DNA of 64,000 nt from an uncultured Desulfosarcina sp. (GCF_963668215.1 NZ_OY764190.1:5022001-5086000); one strand, 5' to 3'. Shown: positions 19,637-27,709, numbered from the stretch's first letter. The notes: generated by a model from the letters alone, not told the origin. Numbers and translations are program-made.

Positions 19637-20506
19637 TCATGGTATCAGCATCACCGAAAGCCGGTGCACTTGTAGCCCGTCGATGGCCGCCGGGCCGAAT
19701 GACTGGCCACCGAAGTCGATATCTTCGATACGCAGGCTGCCTTGCATGGGCAGGCTCAGAGTAACCAACGTCAGGCCGGTGTCTGAATCCGTCCCTACTT
19801 CGAAAGCTGCCGGGTTGTCGTTCTCCAGGTCTCCTATGTTAAACTGGCCGTCGAATTCCCATAGGGTGGGGTCCGTAGGGTCGCCCGTTGCTGTTGCGGC
19901 CAGATGAATGCCCGCAAACGTGAGAGCCTGGGCGGTGTCATTGTATGTGTAGGAAATGCAGTCCAGGTCGATTTGGGTGGCCAGATCCCACAGGGCCGAC
20001 TGGCTACCGTCGGTGGGAGCGCCGATACGAAGGGTGGACGGCTGCTGGGTGACGTTGTCGATGTCCAAGCTTCCGATGTCCAGGCTGCAAAACACCAACG
20101 AGTCGGCATGGTAGTATCGCGGCTCAACATGGGTGGAAAATTCGGTCACCAAAAGGGTCTGGCCTGTGTCACTGGTGGTGATATCGATAGTAACAGGGTC
20201 GTCCCAGGGCGTTTTGACGGAAAAATAGTCGTCCGTTCCGTTGGTGATGGCAAACCCCTGCAACTCGATCCACTCGGCCGGATCCGAGTCGGTGTCGGAG
20301 ACCTGAAGGCTGTTAGCAGTGAATTGCACGGTGGTGTCCATCCAGATGGTAATGCCGGATTGAGCGGTGACCTGTGCCATCTGGGTGTCGCCCAGAGCTT
20401 GCATTTCGGCCTGGGGAGCCGACGGCATCCAAAGGCTCAGCAACGTCATGTAGACGACGGCGGCAAGGAATGGGAGCTGTTTGGGTCGGGTTCGCTTGGT
20501 TGGCAC
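19637..20506 (-). CDS. Secreted VTAQSG-motif protein (DUF6160-like)
   Basis: 289 aa. Signal peptide about 1-33 (ending SAPQA), then leader-like LGDTQMAQVTAQSGITIWMD (38-57), then a beta-rich, Asp/Thr-rich body, and a C-terminus GSLRIEDIDFGGQSFGPAAIDGLQVHRL typical of long DUF6160 proteins. The conserved Gly of VTGQ is Ala here. The beta-rich, acidic, low-Cys make-up suits an extracellular or fibre-forming protein. It is downstream of the 20616 gene in the same direction, separated by a strong hairpin at 20538-20568 that may lower read-through. Confidence 0.8.
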   Translation of the reverse strand: MPTKRTRPKQLPFLAAVVYMTLLSLWMPSAPQAEMQALGDTQMAQVTAQSGITIWMDTTVQFTANSLQVSDTDSDPAEWIELQGFAITNGTDDYFSVKTPWDDPVTIDITTSDTGQTLLVTEFSTHVEPRYYHADSLVFCSLDIGSLDIDNVTQQPSTLRIGAPTDGSQSALWDLATQIDLDCISYTYNDTAQALTFAGIHLAATATGDPTDPTLWEFDGQFNIGDLENDNPAAFEVGTDSDTGLTLVTLSLPMQGSLRIEDIDFGGQSFGPAAIDGLQVHRLSVMLIP

Positions 20507-20537
20507 GTCAGGGTCGCCTTTTGTCCGGATAGGGAAG

Positions 20538-20568
20538 TTCCCGGCACGGTTTGAAACCGTGCCGGGAA
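20538..20568. terminator. Strong perfect hairpin between two VTGQ-family genes
   Basis: TTCCCGGCACGGTTT (20538-20552) and AAACCGTGCCGGGAA (20554-20568) are perfect 15-bp arms around one base. It follows the stop of the 20616 gene and precedes the 20506 start. No U-tract follows on either strand, so it may be an attenuator or mRNA-stability hairpin, or a weak terminator. Confidence 0.55.
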
Positions 20569-20615
20569 ATGGGCTTTAGTAGCGGCACAGCCGTTACAGC
20601 CGTGCATTGCCGGTA

Positions 20616-21632
20616 TTAATGGGCGAAAATGTCGACCCAGCCATTGACGGTGGCGACGACGTCGGCAACGTAGAAGTCGCCCAGGGTGCCTTCGCCAAGC
20701 GCGGCGGAAGAGCCGACCTGCACTTCACCCACCATTTCATCGAGTGTGATCGTTACTGCATCCAGACCGATGTGGACGAAGGAACTGCTGACACCACTAG
20801 GATTGTAAGCCAGCCAGATCGCGTAGAGGTTGGCGACATCCAGCGCGTCCATATCTGCGAGATTCGTCAGCACATCGAAGGTTACCGTTCCGGAAACCGT
20901 CAGTTCGGTCATTTCCAGGCCGGCTAGTCCCACGTAACCGGCGGTGGTGTCATCCGCACTGATAACATAGTAAGGAAGCGTTCCGCTGGGGACACCGTAA
21001 TCCACGTAGCCAACCAGACCGTCCGTGTCACCCCAGCCGATGGTTGCGAAGGAGACTGTGTCCATGTTGACGGACATGGTAATGCTCACCCCGGAATCAC
21101 CGTGGGTGTAGATGTCGATGTAGTTACCGGCATCCAGGCGCACCAGCATGTCGGTCATGAAGACCTCGCCCATGAACTGGCCCATGGTGGTGTCGGCGCC
21201 TAGGGCCACGTCGGCAGTGAAACTGGCCATGGTGATGTCGAAGGTACCCGGGTTGATGCGCACATAAGTGCGATCGACGGTGCCGTCGTTGTAGGTTGCG
21301 TCAGTGGCCACGTCGATGGTCAGGAACTCGAGTTGCGCAATCAGAGTAGCATCGCCGGAAAGGGCCCAATCGTCGCGGGCGCGGGCGCGCAGGGTGTCTA
21401 TAACCATGTTCTGCAGGCCTACATAGCCGCCCTCCCCGGAAGTGCCGGAAATACCGTCGTCATCGCCCCAGGCGGCGGTGCCGATGGTGGCGTCAACTTG
21501 TACATCAACATTGATGGAGACACCGGCCTGACCGGTGACGCTGTCCAGAGTGGAGTCTTCGAGCATTTCAAGGCCGAATGCTGAGAAGGGGATCAGCATC
21601 AAGGTGAGTGCTACAGCTAAAATCTTTTTCAT
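20616..21632 (-). CDS. Secreted VTGQAG-motif protein (DUF6160-like), riboswitch-controlled
   Basis: 338 aa. Signal peptide 1-20 (ending SAFG), then MLEDSTLDSVTGQAGVSINVDVQ (23-45), the clearest copy of the shared motif. The mature part is acidic, Gly/Asp/Thr-rich and nearly all beta, with repeated blocks such as GWGDTDGLVGYVDYG and AAWGDDDGISGTSGEGGYVGLQNM. This is a composition like large surface proteins. AGGAG lies before the ATG. A c-di-GMP-I aptamer (21671-21837) occupies the 5' leader. Probable c-di-GMP-controlled adhesin, fibre or pilus-like subunit; this role is inference. Confidence 0.82.
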   Translation of the reverse strand: MKKILAVALTLMLIPFSAFGLEMLEDSTLDSVTGQAGVSINVDVQVDATIGTAAWGDDDGISGTSGEGGYVGLQNMVIDTLRARARDDWALSGDATLIAQLEFLTIDVATDATYNDGTVDRTYVRINPGTFDITMASFTADVALGADTTMGQFMGEVFMTDMLVRLDAGNYIDIYTHGDSGVSITMSVNMDTVSFATIGWGDTDGLVGYVDYGVPSGTLPYYVISADDTTAGYVGLAGLEMTELTVSGTVTFDVLTNLADMDALDVANLYAIWLAYNPSGVSSSFVHIGLDAVTITLDEMVGEVQVGSSAALGEGTLGDFYVADVVATVNGWVDIFAH

Positions 21633-21670
21633 TTGTCATGTTCTCCTATGATAAGATGTTTGAACTCTTA

Positions 21671-21837
21671 CCACAGGCGGCCCGACCATCCGGATTGAGC
21701 TGATAGGGTGTAGCTGATAGCTGATAGTTGAAGGTTGATTTCCTTTTCTATGAGCTATGAGCCATGAACTATGAGCTAACAACTCGGATTCGTGACTTTC
21801 CGTCCTCCGGTTGCCCGGAGTTTGGCTTTATCTATGG
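21671..21837 (-). promoter_or_regulatory. c-di-GMP-I (GEMM-I) riboswitch upstream of the 20616 gene
   Basis: Minus strand: AAAGCCAAACTCCGGG, GGAGGACGGAAAGTCACG, an extended P3 made of AGCTCATAG/AGCTATCAG words, then CCGGATGGTCGGGCCGCC. It is more diverged than the pair at 10341-10633 (AAAGTC for AAAGCC; CGGGCCGCC for CGGGTTACC), but G20, G46, A47 and the C92 equivalent fit the same alignment. It ends about 40 nt before the start codon. Confidence 0.72.
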
Positions 21838-21849
21838 CTCCTCACGAAA

Positions 21850-21962
21850 CTTCCTCCTTTTGCATTCGAGCCGGTTTGATGCGCAAAACCCTGATCCGAT
21901 TGTTGCCCATTGGTCCTTCCGTCTCGAATGCCTCTTCGGTTTCATCACCTCCTTTCGTACTC
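21850..21962 (-). promoter_or_regulatory. Possible degenerate second GEMM-like aptamer
   Basis: Minus strand: GATGAAACCGAAGAGGCATT, then CGAGACGGAAGGACCAATGG and CGGATCAGGGTTTTGCGC, in the same order as the three GEMM blocks, directly 5' of the better aptamer. The first block has GAAACC instead of CAAACC. The segment also contains AAAGGAGGTGATG, a near-perfect anti-Shine-Dalgarno match, with a 37-codon frame (21945 to 21832). It is either a decayed tandem aptamer or a leader ORF. Confidence 0.3.
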
Positions 21963-22084
21963 CGGTTAATTGGTTTAGTTGATTTTGAATTCTTAATTTT
22001 GAGTTTTGAATTGTTAAACGGAATCAACTCCTTCATTCAAAATTAAAAATTCAACATTCAAAATTGCCTTTCCTCTGCTCACAG

Positions 22085-22199
22085 CCTAGTTTATCCCCCC
22101 AAAGCGGGGCTTCGCTCGAGGCGCAGAGCACGCAGTGCATTTTCAGCCTAAAGGGCTCCTCCCCCATGCTCTCTGCGTCCTCTGCGTCTCTGCGGTGAA
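22085..22199 (-). repeat. Full palindromic repeat element, copy 7 (with insert)
   Basis: Carries the same extra AGTTTATCCCC..AAAGCGGGG segment as copy 4, then GCTTCGCTCGAGGCGCAGAG, a diverged middle and GTCTCTGCGGTGAA at right. Minus orientation, in the gap between the 22271 gene and the riboswitch leader. Confidence 0.8.
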
Positions 22200-22270
22200 C
22201 ATAAGTCCTCTCCTCATTATCCCAAATTTGCGATGATCCAATCGCATATCTCACATCCAAGATCACAAGC

Positions 22271-22939
22271 CTATTCAGTCGTGCTACTCCTCGATGCCGT
22301 GCCAAAATCAAACCAAATCCCCGGATTGTTGCCATCCACGTTGATGTGGATCATGAATGGGTCATCAGTGAACGTGTAGGTTTCCTCACCGACAGTGCTG
22401 TCCCGTGATACATTGGCACCGAGTTCACTGAGGCTGGCGAAGTTTGCGGTCAGTGTGCCGGTGGCGCTTTGAAATCCCAAGGTGACGCTTTTCAATTCGC
22501 GGATAGCGGCATTGTTGACATTCTCAAACTCGGCCTGGAGAACGAAACCGCTAAGCACCATGTCCGCATTGGTGGAACCGATAGACACACCCAGCCAGTT
22601 CTGGTCCCAACCAGTATTGTCGGAAGCATTCGTCCAATAGCCCATTTTCAGGGAATCCATGGTGGCGTAGGTGGACGCCTGCAGGTTCAGGTCGATGCGG
22701 GCGATGTCGTACTCACCGGTTTCTGATGCCAGGGTCAGGGAAAAGTCTGAAAAGCCGTGTCCGGTGACCTGGGACAGTTCATCGTCGGTCATGGCGGCCA
22801 TTTCGCAGGTTCCCGGAGCAGGCAGGCACAGGAGGGCCAAAGCCAGGACCACGGGAACCAGGCTCCGAAGATATGAAATGCGATGGCCTTCATTTGGTTG
22901 GGGCGTGCGGCGGGTCGGCTTCATTGGCACCATCAACAT
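22271..22939 (-). CDS. Secreted VTGHG-motif protein (DUF6160-like)
   Basis: 222 aa (a start at the second Met, 22924, is possible). The N-terminus is charged, followed by a hydrophobic signal core (about 26-42) ending APGTCE. Then MTDDELSQVTGHGFSDFSL (50-68), then a beta-rich body and a C-terminus with DPFMIHINVDGNNPGIWFDFG, a block I associate with this family. No aptamer is visible upstream, and the next 500 bp are AT-rich. First gene of the minus-strand envelope cluster. Confidence 0.78.
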   Translation of the reverse strand: MLMVPMKPTRRTPQPNEGHRISYLRSLVPVVLALALLCLPAPGTCEMAAMTDDELSQVTGHGFSDFSLTLASETGEYDIARIDLNLQASTYATMDSLKMGYWTNASDNTGWDQNWLGVSIGSTNADMVLSGFVLQAEFENVNNAAIRELKSVTLGFQSATGTLTANFASLSELGANVSRDSTVGEETYTFTDDPFMIHINVDGNNPGIWFDFGTASRSSTTE

Positions 22940-22979
22940 TGATTGAATTTCGTTCAGCTCAAAGTTTCACGACGAAGAA

Positions 22980-23490
22980 CAAGAACATCGTTAACCAAAG
23001 GCGACAAAAAAGAACTTTCAGGTCAAAAATGAATCTTCATTCAGCGTAGATTCGAAAAGTGTATTCATATTCATTAATTATAGTTTGGTTCTAACAATGG
23101 TAGTAAAACGGGACATAATAAAGAGATGTAAACGTTGTTCACTATCTTACGAAAAAAAACTGTGTTGTCAACAGCAAAAATAGAGAAATATTTTTTTGTA
23201 AATAGAATTCATTTTCTGAAATGAGATAAATGCATGTTGGGTGCCAAGTGAAAGTGAGAATTTCTCAATGAAACATAACTAACTGTTAAAAAATATAAAT
23301 TATTGAATTGGTTTTTTTCTAAAAGCAATTGATACTCGGCAACAGAGATCCATGTGTGAAAATCATTTCATAGTTGTTGGGTAATGGCTATTACAATTAT
23401 TTCACAAAATGGACAGAAAATAATTTTCCGATTTTTGTTGTTAATGCGAGTGAACTGCGTTAATGGACTGAAGCACAGTTATGGTCTATT
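22980..23490. other. AT-rich gene-free segment
   Basis: About 500 bp of markedly AT-rich sequence, unlike the GC-rich surroundings. It contains A/T runs (AAAAAAAC, ATATTTTTTTG, GGTTTTTTTC). No ORF, tRNA or clear repeat was seen. It likely holds the promoter of the envelope cluster; the base composition could also mark foreign or nucleoid-protein-bound DNA. Confidence 0.5.
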
Positions 23491-23494
23491 GAGG

Positions 23495-23600
23495 ATAGGG
23501 GGCTGAAGTACCTATCCGCCTATGGCAAATCCGGCCAATTTACAAATTCTGGATAAACGCCTCCGTTGGGATGATGGCCGGCTGACCATTCGCGCCGATC
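23495..23600 (+). other. Structured-RNA candidate, weakly GEMM-like
   Basis: Plus strand: hairpin GGATAGG/CCTATCC, then TATGGCAAATCC, a stem TCCGG/CTGGA capped by AATT-TACA-AATT, then GGATAAACGCCTCCG and GATGGCCGGCTGACC. Block order resembles a GEMM aptamer, but the ACGNAAAGCC core is absent. It lies about 380 bp upstream of the TetR gene. Could be a decayed riboswitch or another structured RNA. Confidence 0.3.
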
Positions 23601-23652
23601 ACTGGTCACTGTTCATCGTTCACGGTACACCGTTCCCCGTTCACGGTCCGCC
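23596..23652. repeat. GTTCACGGT word repeat
   Basis: Degenerate tandem words of GTTCACCGTTCAC type. The reverse-complement family recurs at 38628-38703, so it is a dispersed low-complexity repeat. Confidence 0.55.
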
Positions 23653-23786
23653 ATTTGCCGTCAGCGCCGCGCCCGCCTATTCGTTACCCACAATGCTGCC
23701 GGGGGAAAGCCAATGTTGACGGTTTTTTAAAAAAGCTTTTCAGGCCACCCATGGCCACACACCCGAAAGAAAGGTGGTGGATTCGT

Positions 23787-23853
23787 TGGAGCGGCTTCCA
23801 GCCGCGATTCGGTCGGAAATTATCGCGGCGGGGACGCCGCTCCCACGAAAAAC
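23787..23853. repeat. Inverted repeat GGAGCGGC..GCCGCTCC
   Basis: TTGGAGCGGCTTCCAGCCGC and GCGGCGGGGACGCCGCTCCC form a compound hairpin with inner arms GCCGCGAT/ATCGCGGC. It falls inside the longest open frame of the TetR gene, one reason to start that gene later. Confidence 0.65.
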
Positions 23854-23983
23854 CCTGACTGAACAGACATCGCTTCCTTTCGGGGACAGGCTTGTCCAGT
23901 GCGGCATGAAGAGCCTGGCACATTTTACAAAACCATTAATGTTGCCTTCCGCCAAAAAAGTGGAAAGGATGCAGGAAACGGAA

Positions 23984-24643
23984 ATGTCAACCTTCCAGAA
24001 GCTGAGGAAAGAAGAGCGGGAGACCCGCAAAAGCCTGATCGTCGACGCCGCCATGGATCTGTTCAGCCAGAAGGAGTTCCACAAGATCGGCATGCGGGAC
24101 ATCGCCAAGCGCGCCGGCATATCGGCCGCCGCGATCTACCGCTATTTTCCCAGCCGCGACGATGTGTTCGTCGAGGCCCTGGTGCGACACATGCAAGTGG
24201 TGGAGGATCTCTACGAGGAAAAAGTCAAGGAAGGCAACACCTCCCTGGAAGATCTGGCTCTGGGCAGCGTGGATTATCTGCTTCAAAACGAGTCGGTTTT
24301 CCAGATGATGGGGCATTTCATGATTACCGGACAGATCCAGCCCAAGGCCCTGGACCGGTACAATGCCATGCAGCGCCGTTTTCTCAACATCCTCGAAAAG
24401 GTCAACAGCCAGATTGAAATCAGCAACAATAACCGCCTGGTCACCCATGCCATCTATGCCTCCATCGTCGGCGTGGTCATGGCCTTCAAGAACTATCCGG
24501 GGCGTTCGCCCGATGAGATCCGGCGGCACATCTACCGCCTGGTGCAGATCGTCAGCAACGTCTTTTCGACGGGCAGGATTCCCGAGAACCTGCAGAATTT
24601 GCCGGCCAAGGAGATTGCCGGGGCGGCGGAAAAGGATGGGTGA
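23984..24643 (+). CDS. TetR/AcrR-family transcriptional regulator
   Basis: 219 aa from the ATG at 23984, preceded by AGGAAACGG. The frame is open back to 23774, but that part translates a repeat. The N-terminal helix-turn-helix reads ILIVDAAMDLFSQKEFHKIGMRDIAKRAGISAAAIYRYFPSRDDVFVEAL-like (about 20-70 here), the classic TetR DNA-binding domain with its AIYRYFPSRDDVF recognition helix. The C-terminal ligand domain is unassigned. It lies upstream of the TRAP operon but separated by repeats, and could regulate it or the envelope cluster. Confidence 0.9.
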   Translation: MSTFQKLRKEERETRKSLIVDAAMDLFSQKEFHKIGMRDIAKRAGISAAAIYRYFPSRDDVFVEALVRHMQVVEDLYEEKVKEGNTSLEDLALGSVDYLLQNESVFQMMGHFMITGQIQPKALDRYNAMQRRFLNILEKVNSQIEISNNNRLVTHAIYASIVGVVMAFKNYPGRSPDEIRRHIYRLVQIVSNVFSTGRIPENLQNLPAKEIAGAAEKDG

Positions 24644-24660
24644 TTTCACCGCAGTTAATT

Positions 24661-24690
24661 AATCACCGCGGAGACGCAGAGGATGCTGAG
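24661..24690 (+). repeat. Half copy of the palindromic repeat
   Basis: AATCACCGCGGAGACGCAGA plus GGATGCTGAG, left arm only, followed by GGTTGGTTGG words. A shorter TTCACCGCAG stub lies just before it (24645). Confidence 0.65.
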
Positions 24691-24767
24691 ATAAGGTCGG
24701 TTGGTTGGATTTGTTGGATTGGTTAGTTGGTTGGTAAGTGGCGAGATGCCGATTTGAGATGTGTGAT

Positions 24768-24872
24768 TTCACCGCGGAGGCGCAGAGGGCGCAGAGAGCT
24801 AAGAGATTGCGCCTAATAGGCGCTAAAAAAATCTCTGCGAACTCTGCGCCTCGAGCGAAGCGGGCGGTGAAT
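24768..24872 (+). repeat. Full palindromic repeat element, copy 8
   Basis: Left TTCACCGCGGAGGCGCAGAG, inner hairpin GCGCCTAATAGGCGC, right CTCGAGCGAAGCGGGCGGTG. Plus orientation, 32 bp upstream of the tatT start. Confidence 0.85.
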
Positions 24873-24903
24873 TTTAAGATGTGGGATGTGAGATCCAATA
24901 GCA

Positions 24904-25830
24904 ATGACACGTAAACGAATCATCCTGACAACCGTTATCGCGGCTGTTGTCATCGCCTGTTCTCCAAAAACGCTGATCGTGCGCCAGATGACCGACATGG
25001 TGGACAGCGGCGTCACCGCCTTCGAGCGGGACAGCGACCTGGATCTGACGGAAAAGGCCATCCCGGCCAATATCAAACTGCTGGAGGCCATGCTGGCCAA
25101 CAGCCCCGACGAACGCCGCCTGATTATCCTGATCGCACGAATGTACGGCAGCTACGGGTTCGGTTTCCTGGAGACCCGGCTCGAAAAACTGCTTTACAGT
25201 GACCCTCATCAAGGACCGGACCAACCGGGAATCGAGCAATTAAAAGCTCAGATCAACCGCACCTACGAAAAGGGCATGACTTACGCCCTGGATGCCCTGG
25301 AACTGAGCGTGCCCGGCGCCCGGACAGCCCTTGCCAAAGTGACGACCATAGACCCCTATCTGGAGCGGTTGGACAAAGACGATGTCGCGTCCCTGTTCTG
25401 GTACGGATTCAATCTGGGAGTGTGGGTCAACCGCAATCTTGATTCCATCCGGGCCGTTTCCCGTGCCCATGTGGCCAGAAAGGTAATGGAGCGGGTCCTT
25501 GAACTGGAGCCCGAATACAATTATGGCGGCGCCCACCTGTTCCTGCTGGCCTATTTCGGATCGCGGCCGCCCATGATGGGAGGCAGCCAGGACAAGGCCG
25601 GCGATCATTACCGGCAGTTGCGGAAAATCGCCGGGGAGGACTATCTGCTGGCAGACCTGTTTTACGGGCGCTTTTGCCTGCACCAGCAACAGGACCGTGA
25701 GGGGTTCATTGAGATCATGCAGCGCATTGCGGATCATCCCGTGAAGGATGGCGACAGGGCATTGTATAACGCTATCGCGGCGCAACGGGCTGGCATCTAC
25801 CTGGCGGCGGTGGATCGGCTGTTTGATTAA
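24904..25830 (+). CDS. TRAP-transporter TatT-like TPR lipoprotein
   Basis: 308 aa. A short lipoprotein signal with lipobox VIAC (Cys about residue 19). The body is helical with TPR-like repeats (PANIKLLEAMLANSPDERRLIILIARMYGSYGFGFLET; ARKVMERVLELEPEYNYGGAHLFLLAYFG). It matches the TRAP T-component (TatT), which forms periplasmic assemblies with the DctP binding protein. dctP, dctQ and dctM follow in the same direction, the expected order for a tatT-type TRAP operon. Weak Shine-Dalgarno. A palindromic repeat lies directly before and after the gene. Confidence 0.85.
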   Translation: MTRKRIILTTVIAAVVIACSPKTLIVRQMTDMVDSGVTAFERDSDLDLTEKAIPANIKLLEAMLANSPDERRLIILIARMYGSYGFGFLETRLEKLLYSDPHQGPDQPGIEQLKAQINRTYEKGMTYALDALELSVPGARTALAKVTTIDPYLERLDKDDVASLFWYGFNLGVWVNRNLDSIRAVSRAHVARKVMERVLELEPEYNYGGAHLFLLAYFGSRPPMMGGSQDKAGDHYRQLRKIAGEDYLLADLFYGRFCLHQQQDREGFIEIMQRIADHPVKDGDRALYNAIAAQRAGIYLAAVDRLFD

Positions 25831-25840
25831 AAGATTTTTA

Positions 25841-25944
25841 TTCACCGCAGAGACGCAGAGAACGCAGAGACTGTTCTTTTACGCCTGAAAGGCGCAACAC
25901 TTTAACCCTCTGCGCTCTCTGCGCCTCGAGCGAAGCGGGCGGTT
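25841..25944 (+). repeat. Full palindromic repeat element, copy 9
   Basis: Left TTCACCGCAGAGACGCAGAG, inner hairpin ACGCCTGAAAGGCG, right CTCGAGCGAAGCGGGCGGTT. Plus orientation, 20 bp before dctP, so it would lie inside the tatT-dctP transcript. Confidence 0.85.
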
Positions 25945-25963
25945 ATATTTTCTGGAGCTTTAT

Positions 25964-26971
25964 ATGAAAAAAATTCCATTTCTTATCATTGCCCTGCTGT
26001 TGCTATGCAGCCTGCCGACTGCTGCCAATGCCGCACCCACGGAAATCAAAATCGCGGTGGTCATGCCCGAGGGCAGCACCTGGACCAATACCCTGCACGG
26101 CTTTGCCGACGCGGTGGCCAGGGAGACAAAAGGGGAGGTGGCCGTCAAGATTTATGCCGGCGGGGTCAGCGGCGACGAGGTGGATGTGCTGCGCAAGATG
26201 CGCGTCAACCGCCTGCACGCCGGCGGCTTTTCCGGAGTGGGGCTGGGAATGGTCCTGCCCGAGATCCGGGTGCTGGAAGCGCCCCTGCTGTTCGGCAGCT
26301 ATGAGGAGGTCGACTACGTCAAGGAGCGCATGTTCGACGACTTTGCCGCCCGCTTCGAGGAAAAGGGATACGTTTTGCTGGGATTCGCCGAGGCCGGTTT
26401 CGTCTATCTTTTTTCCCAGCGGCCCATGAACAGCGTGGACGACCTGAAGCAGATCAAGATGTGGGTCTGGAAAGGAGACCGGGTGGCGGAGAATTTCCTG
26501 GAAGCCTTCGGGGTGCAGGGCTACCCGCTTCAACTGGCCGACGTGAACACCGGGCTGGATACGGGAATGATCGATTCCTTTTATTCTCCACCGCTTGCAG
26601 CAGTCGCATTCCAGTGGTACGCGAGGGTCAGATACATTCTCGATTTTCCCATGGTCAACTCAACCGGCGCCCTGTTGATGACCAAAAGCGCCTTTTACCG
26701 GTTGAAACCTGAAAACCGGGAGATTGTCAGCCGCCTGGTCAAACAATATTCCGCCGAACTGGTCCGGCTGACCCGCAGGGACAACGATGAGGCCATGCAG
26801 GTGATTCAGGAAGCCGGCATCGAACGCATTGCACCCACCCCCGAACAGATCGCCTCTTTCCAGCACAGTGCGCAGAAAAATTACGAGATGAGCGTTCCCT
26901 CCCTTTACTCTCAGGAATTGCTGGATCGTATCCGGGGGTTGATTGCGGAGTACCGGGCTGGAAAAAAGTGA
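25964..26971 (+). CDS. dctP: TRAP-transporter substrate-binding protein DctP
   Basis: 335 aa. Signal peptide 1-23 (ending TAANA). The DctP fold begins TEIKIAVVMPEGSTWTNTLHGFADAVA and includes VDVLRKMRVNRLHAGGFSGVGLG, SVDDLKQIKMWVWKGDRVAENFLEAFG (the region with the substrate-carboxylate Arg in the family) and TGMIDSFYSPPLAAVAFQWY. It captures an organic anion in the periplasm for the DctQM permease. TGGAGC precedes the ATG. The substrate cannot be told from sequence; a TatT partner often goes with larger or hydrophobic acids. Confidence 0.92.
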   Translation: MKKIPFLIIALLLLCSLPTAANAAPTEIKIAVVMPEGSTWTNTLHGFADAVARETKGEVAVKIYAGGVSGDEVDVLRKMRVNRLHAGGFSGVGLGMVLPEIRVLEAPLLFGSYEEVDYVKERMFDDFAARFEEKGYVLLGFAEAGFVYLFSQRPMNSVDDLKQIKMWVWKGDRVAENFLEAFGVQGYPLQLADVNTGLDTGMIDSFYSPPLAAVAFQWYARVRYILDFPMVNSTGALLMTKSAFYRLKPENREIVSRLVKQYSAELVRLTRRDNDEAMQVIQEAGIERIAPTPEQIASFQHSAQKNYEMSVPSLYSQELLDRIRGLIAEYRAGKK

Positions 26972-26974
26972 TTG

Positions 26975-26998
26975 TTCACCGCAGAGACGCAGAGGAAG
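26975..26998 (+). repeat. Half copy of the palindromic repeat
   Basis: TTCACCGCAGAGACGCAGAG plus GAAG, left arm only, just after the dctP stop and followed by GATTGGTT words. Confidence 0.7.
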
Positions 26999-27081
26999 AA
27001 TGGGTTGATTTGTTAGATTGGTTCGTTGGTTTGATTGGTTGCAAAGTGGTTAGAGATCTGATGTGAGATGTGGGATATGGG

Positions 27082-27135
27082 TTTGTAATTTGGGATTTAT
27101 TTGTAATTTGGGATTTATTTGTAATTTGGAATTTG
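27082..27135. repeat. Tandem 18-bp repeat
   Basis: Three head-to-tail copies of TTTGTAATTTGGGATTTA, the third slightly diverged. It is in the gap between dctP and dctQ, inside the presumed operon. Confidence 0.7.
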
Positions 27136-27208
27136 TGTTTTGTGATTTTCCCATTCGGGAATATGAGCTGTCATTATTTTCCACCCTTATTTATCCATCG
27201 AATTATCT

Positions 27209-27709
27209 GTGACCCGACTTATCAAACGACTGGACGAAACCCTGGCGCGGATCGAAAAATGCGTCATCGTAACCTGCTTTACGCTGCTGGTCGGTTTTGT
27301 CCTCATCGGCATTCTTTCGCGCAACCTGCTCCATCTGCCTTCCAGCAAGCTTTTCGAATCCGCCCCCAGCCTGGTTCTATGGATGGCCCTGCTGGGCGCT
27401 TCCCTGGCTCTCAAACAGCGTCGGCACATCCGCCTGGAACTCGTGCTGCGATATTGCAGCGAAACCGTCCGTCAATGGTCCGGTCGCGTCGTGAGCCTGT
27501 TCGGGGCCGCGGTCATGGCCGGGCTGCTGATCACCTCCATCGAATTCGTACGCAACGAAATCGCCATGTTCGGCGGTTGGGGATGGCTGGCGATTATTTT
27601 TCCCGTTTTTTTCGGGTCTACCGCCTTTCGCTACCTGGCTGCGCTGATTGTTCCACCCGATACCCACCGCACCTCCGATTCGCTTGTCAAAGGCGCGTCA
27701 AGCCGATGA
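27209..27709 (+). CDS. dctQ: TRAP-transporter small permease DctQ
   Basis: 166 aa from a GTG at 27209. Four membrane segments: about 20-40 (VIVTCFTLLVGFVLIGILSR), 52-68 (LVLWMALLGASLALKQ), 93-112, and 127-150 (WLAIIFPVFFGSTAFRYLAAL). The SLALKQRRHIRLEL motif after the second helix is typical of DctQ. It partners DctM, whose ATG overlaps its stop (ATGA at 27706-27709). Shine-Dalgarno is weak. The gap to dctP (237 bp) is filled by repeats. Confidence 0.9.
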   Translation: MTRLIKRLDETLARIEKCVIVTCFTLLVGFVLIGILSRNLLHLPSSKLFESAPSLVLWMALLGASLALKQRRHIRLELVLRYCSETVRQWSGRVVSLFGAAVMAGLLITSIEFVRNEIAMFGGWGWLAIIFPVFFGSTAFRYLAALIVPPDTHRTSDSLVKGASSR

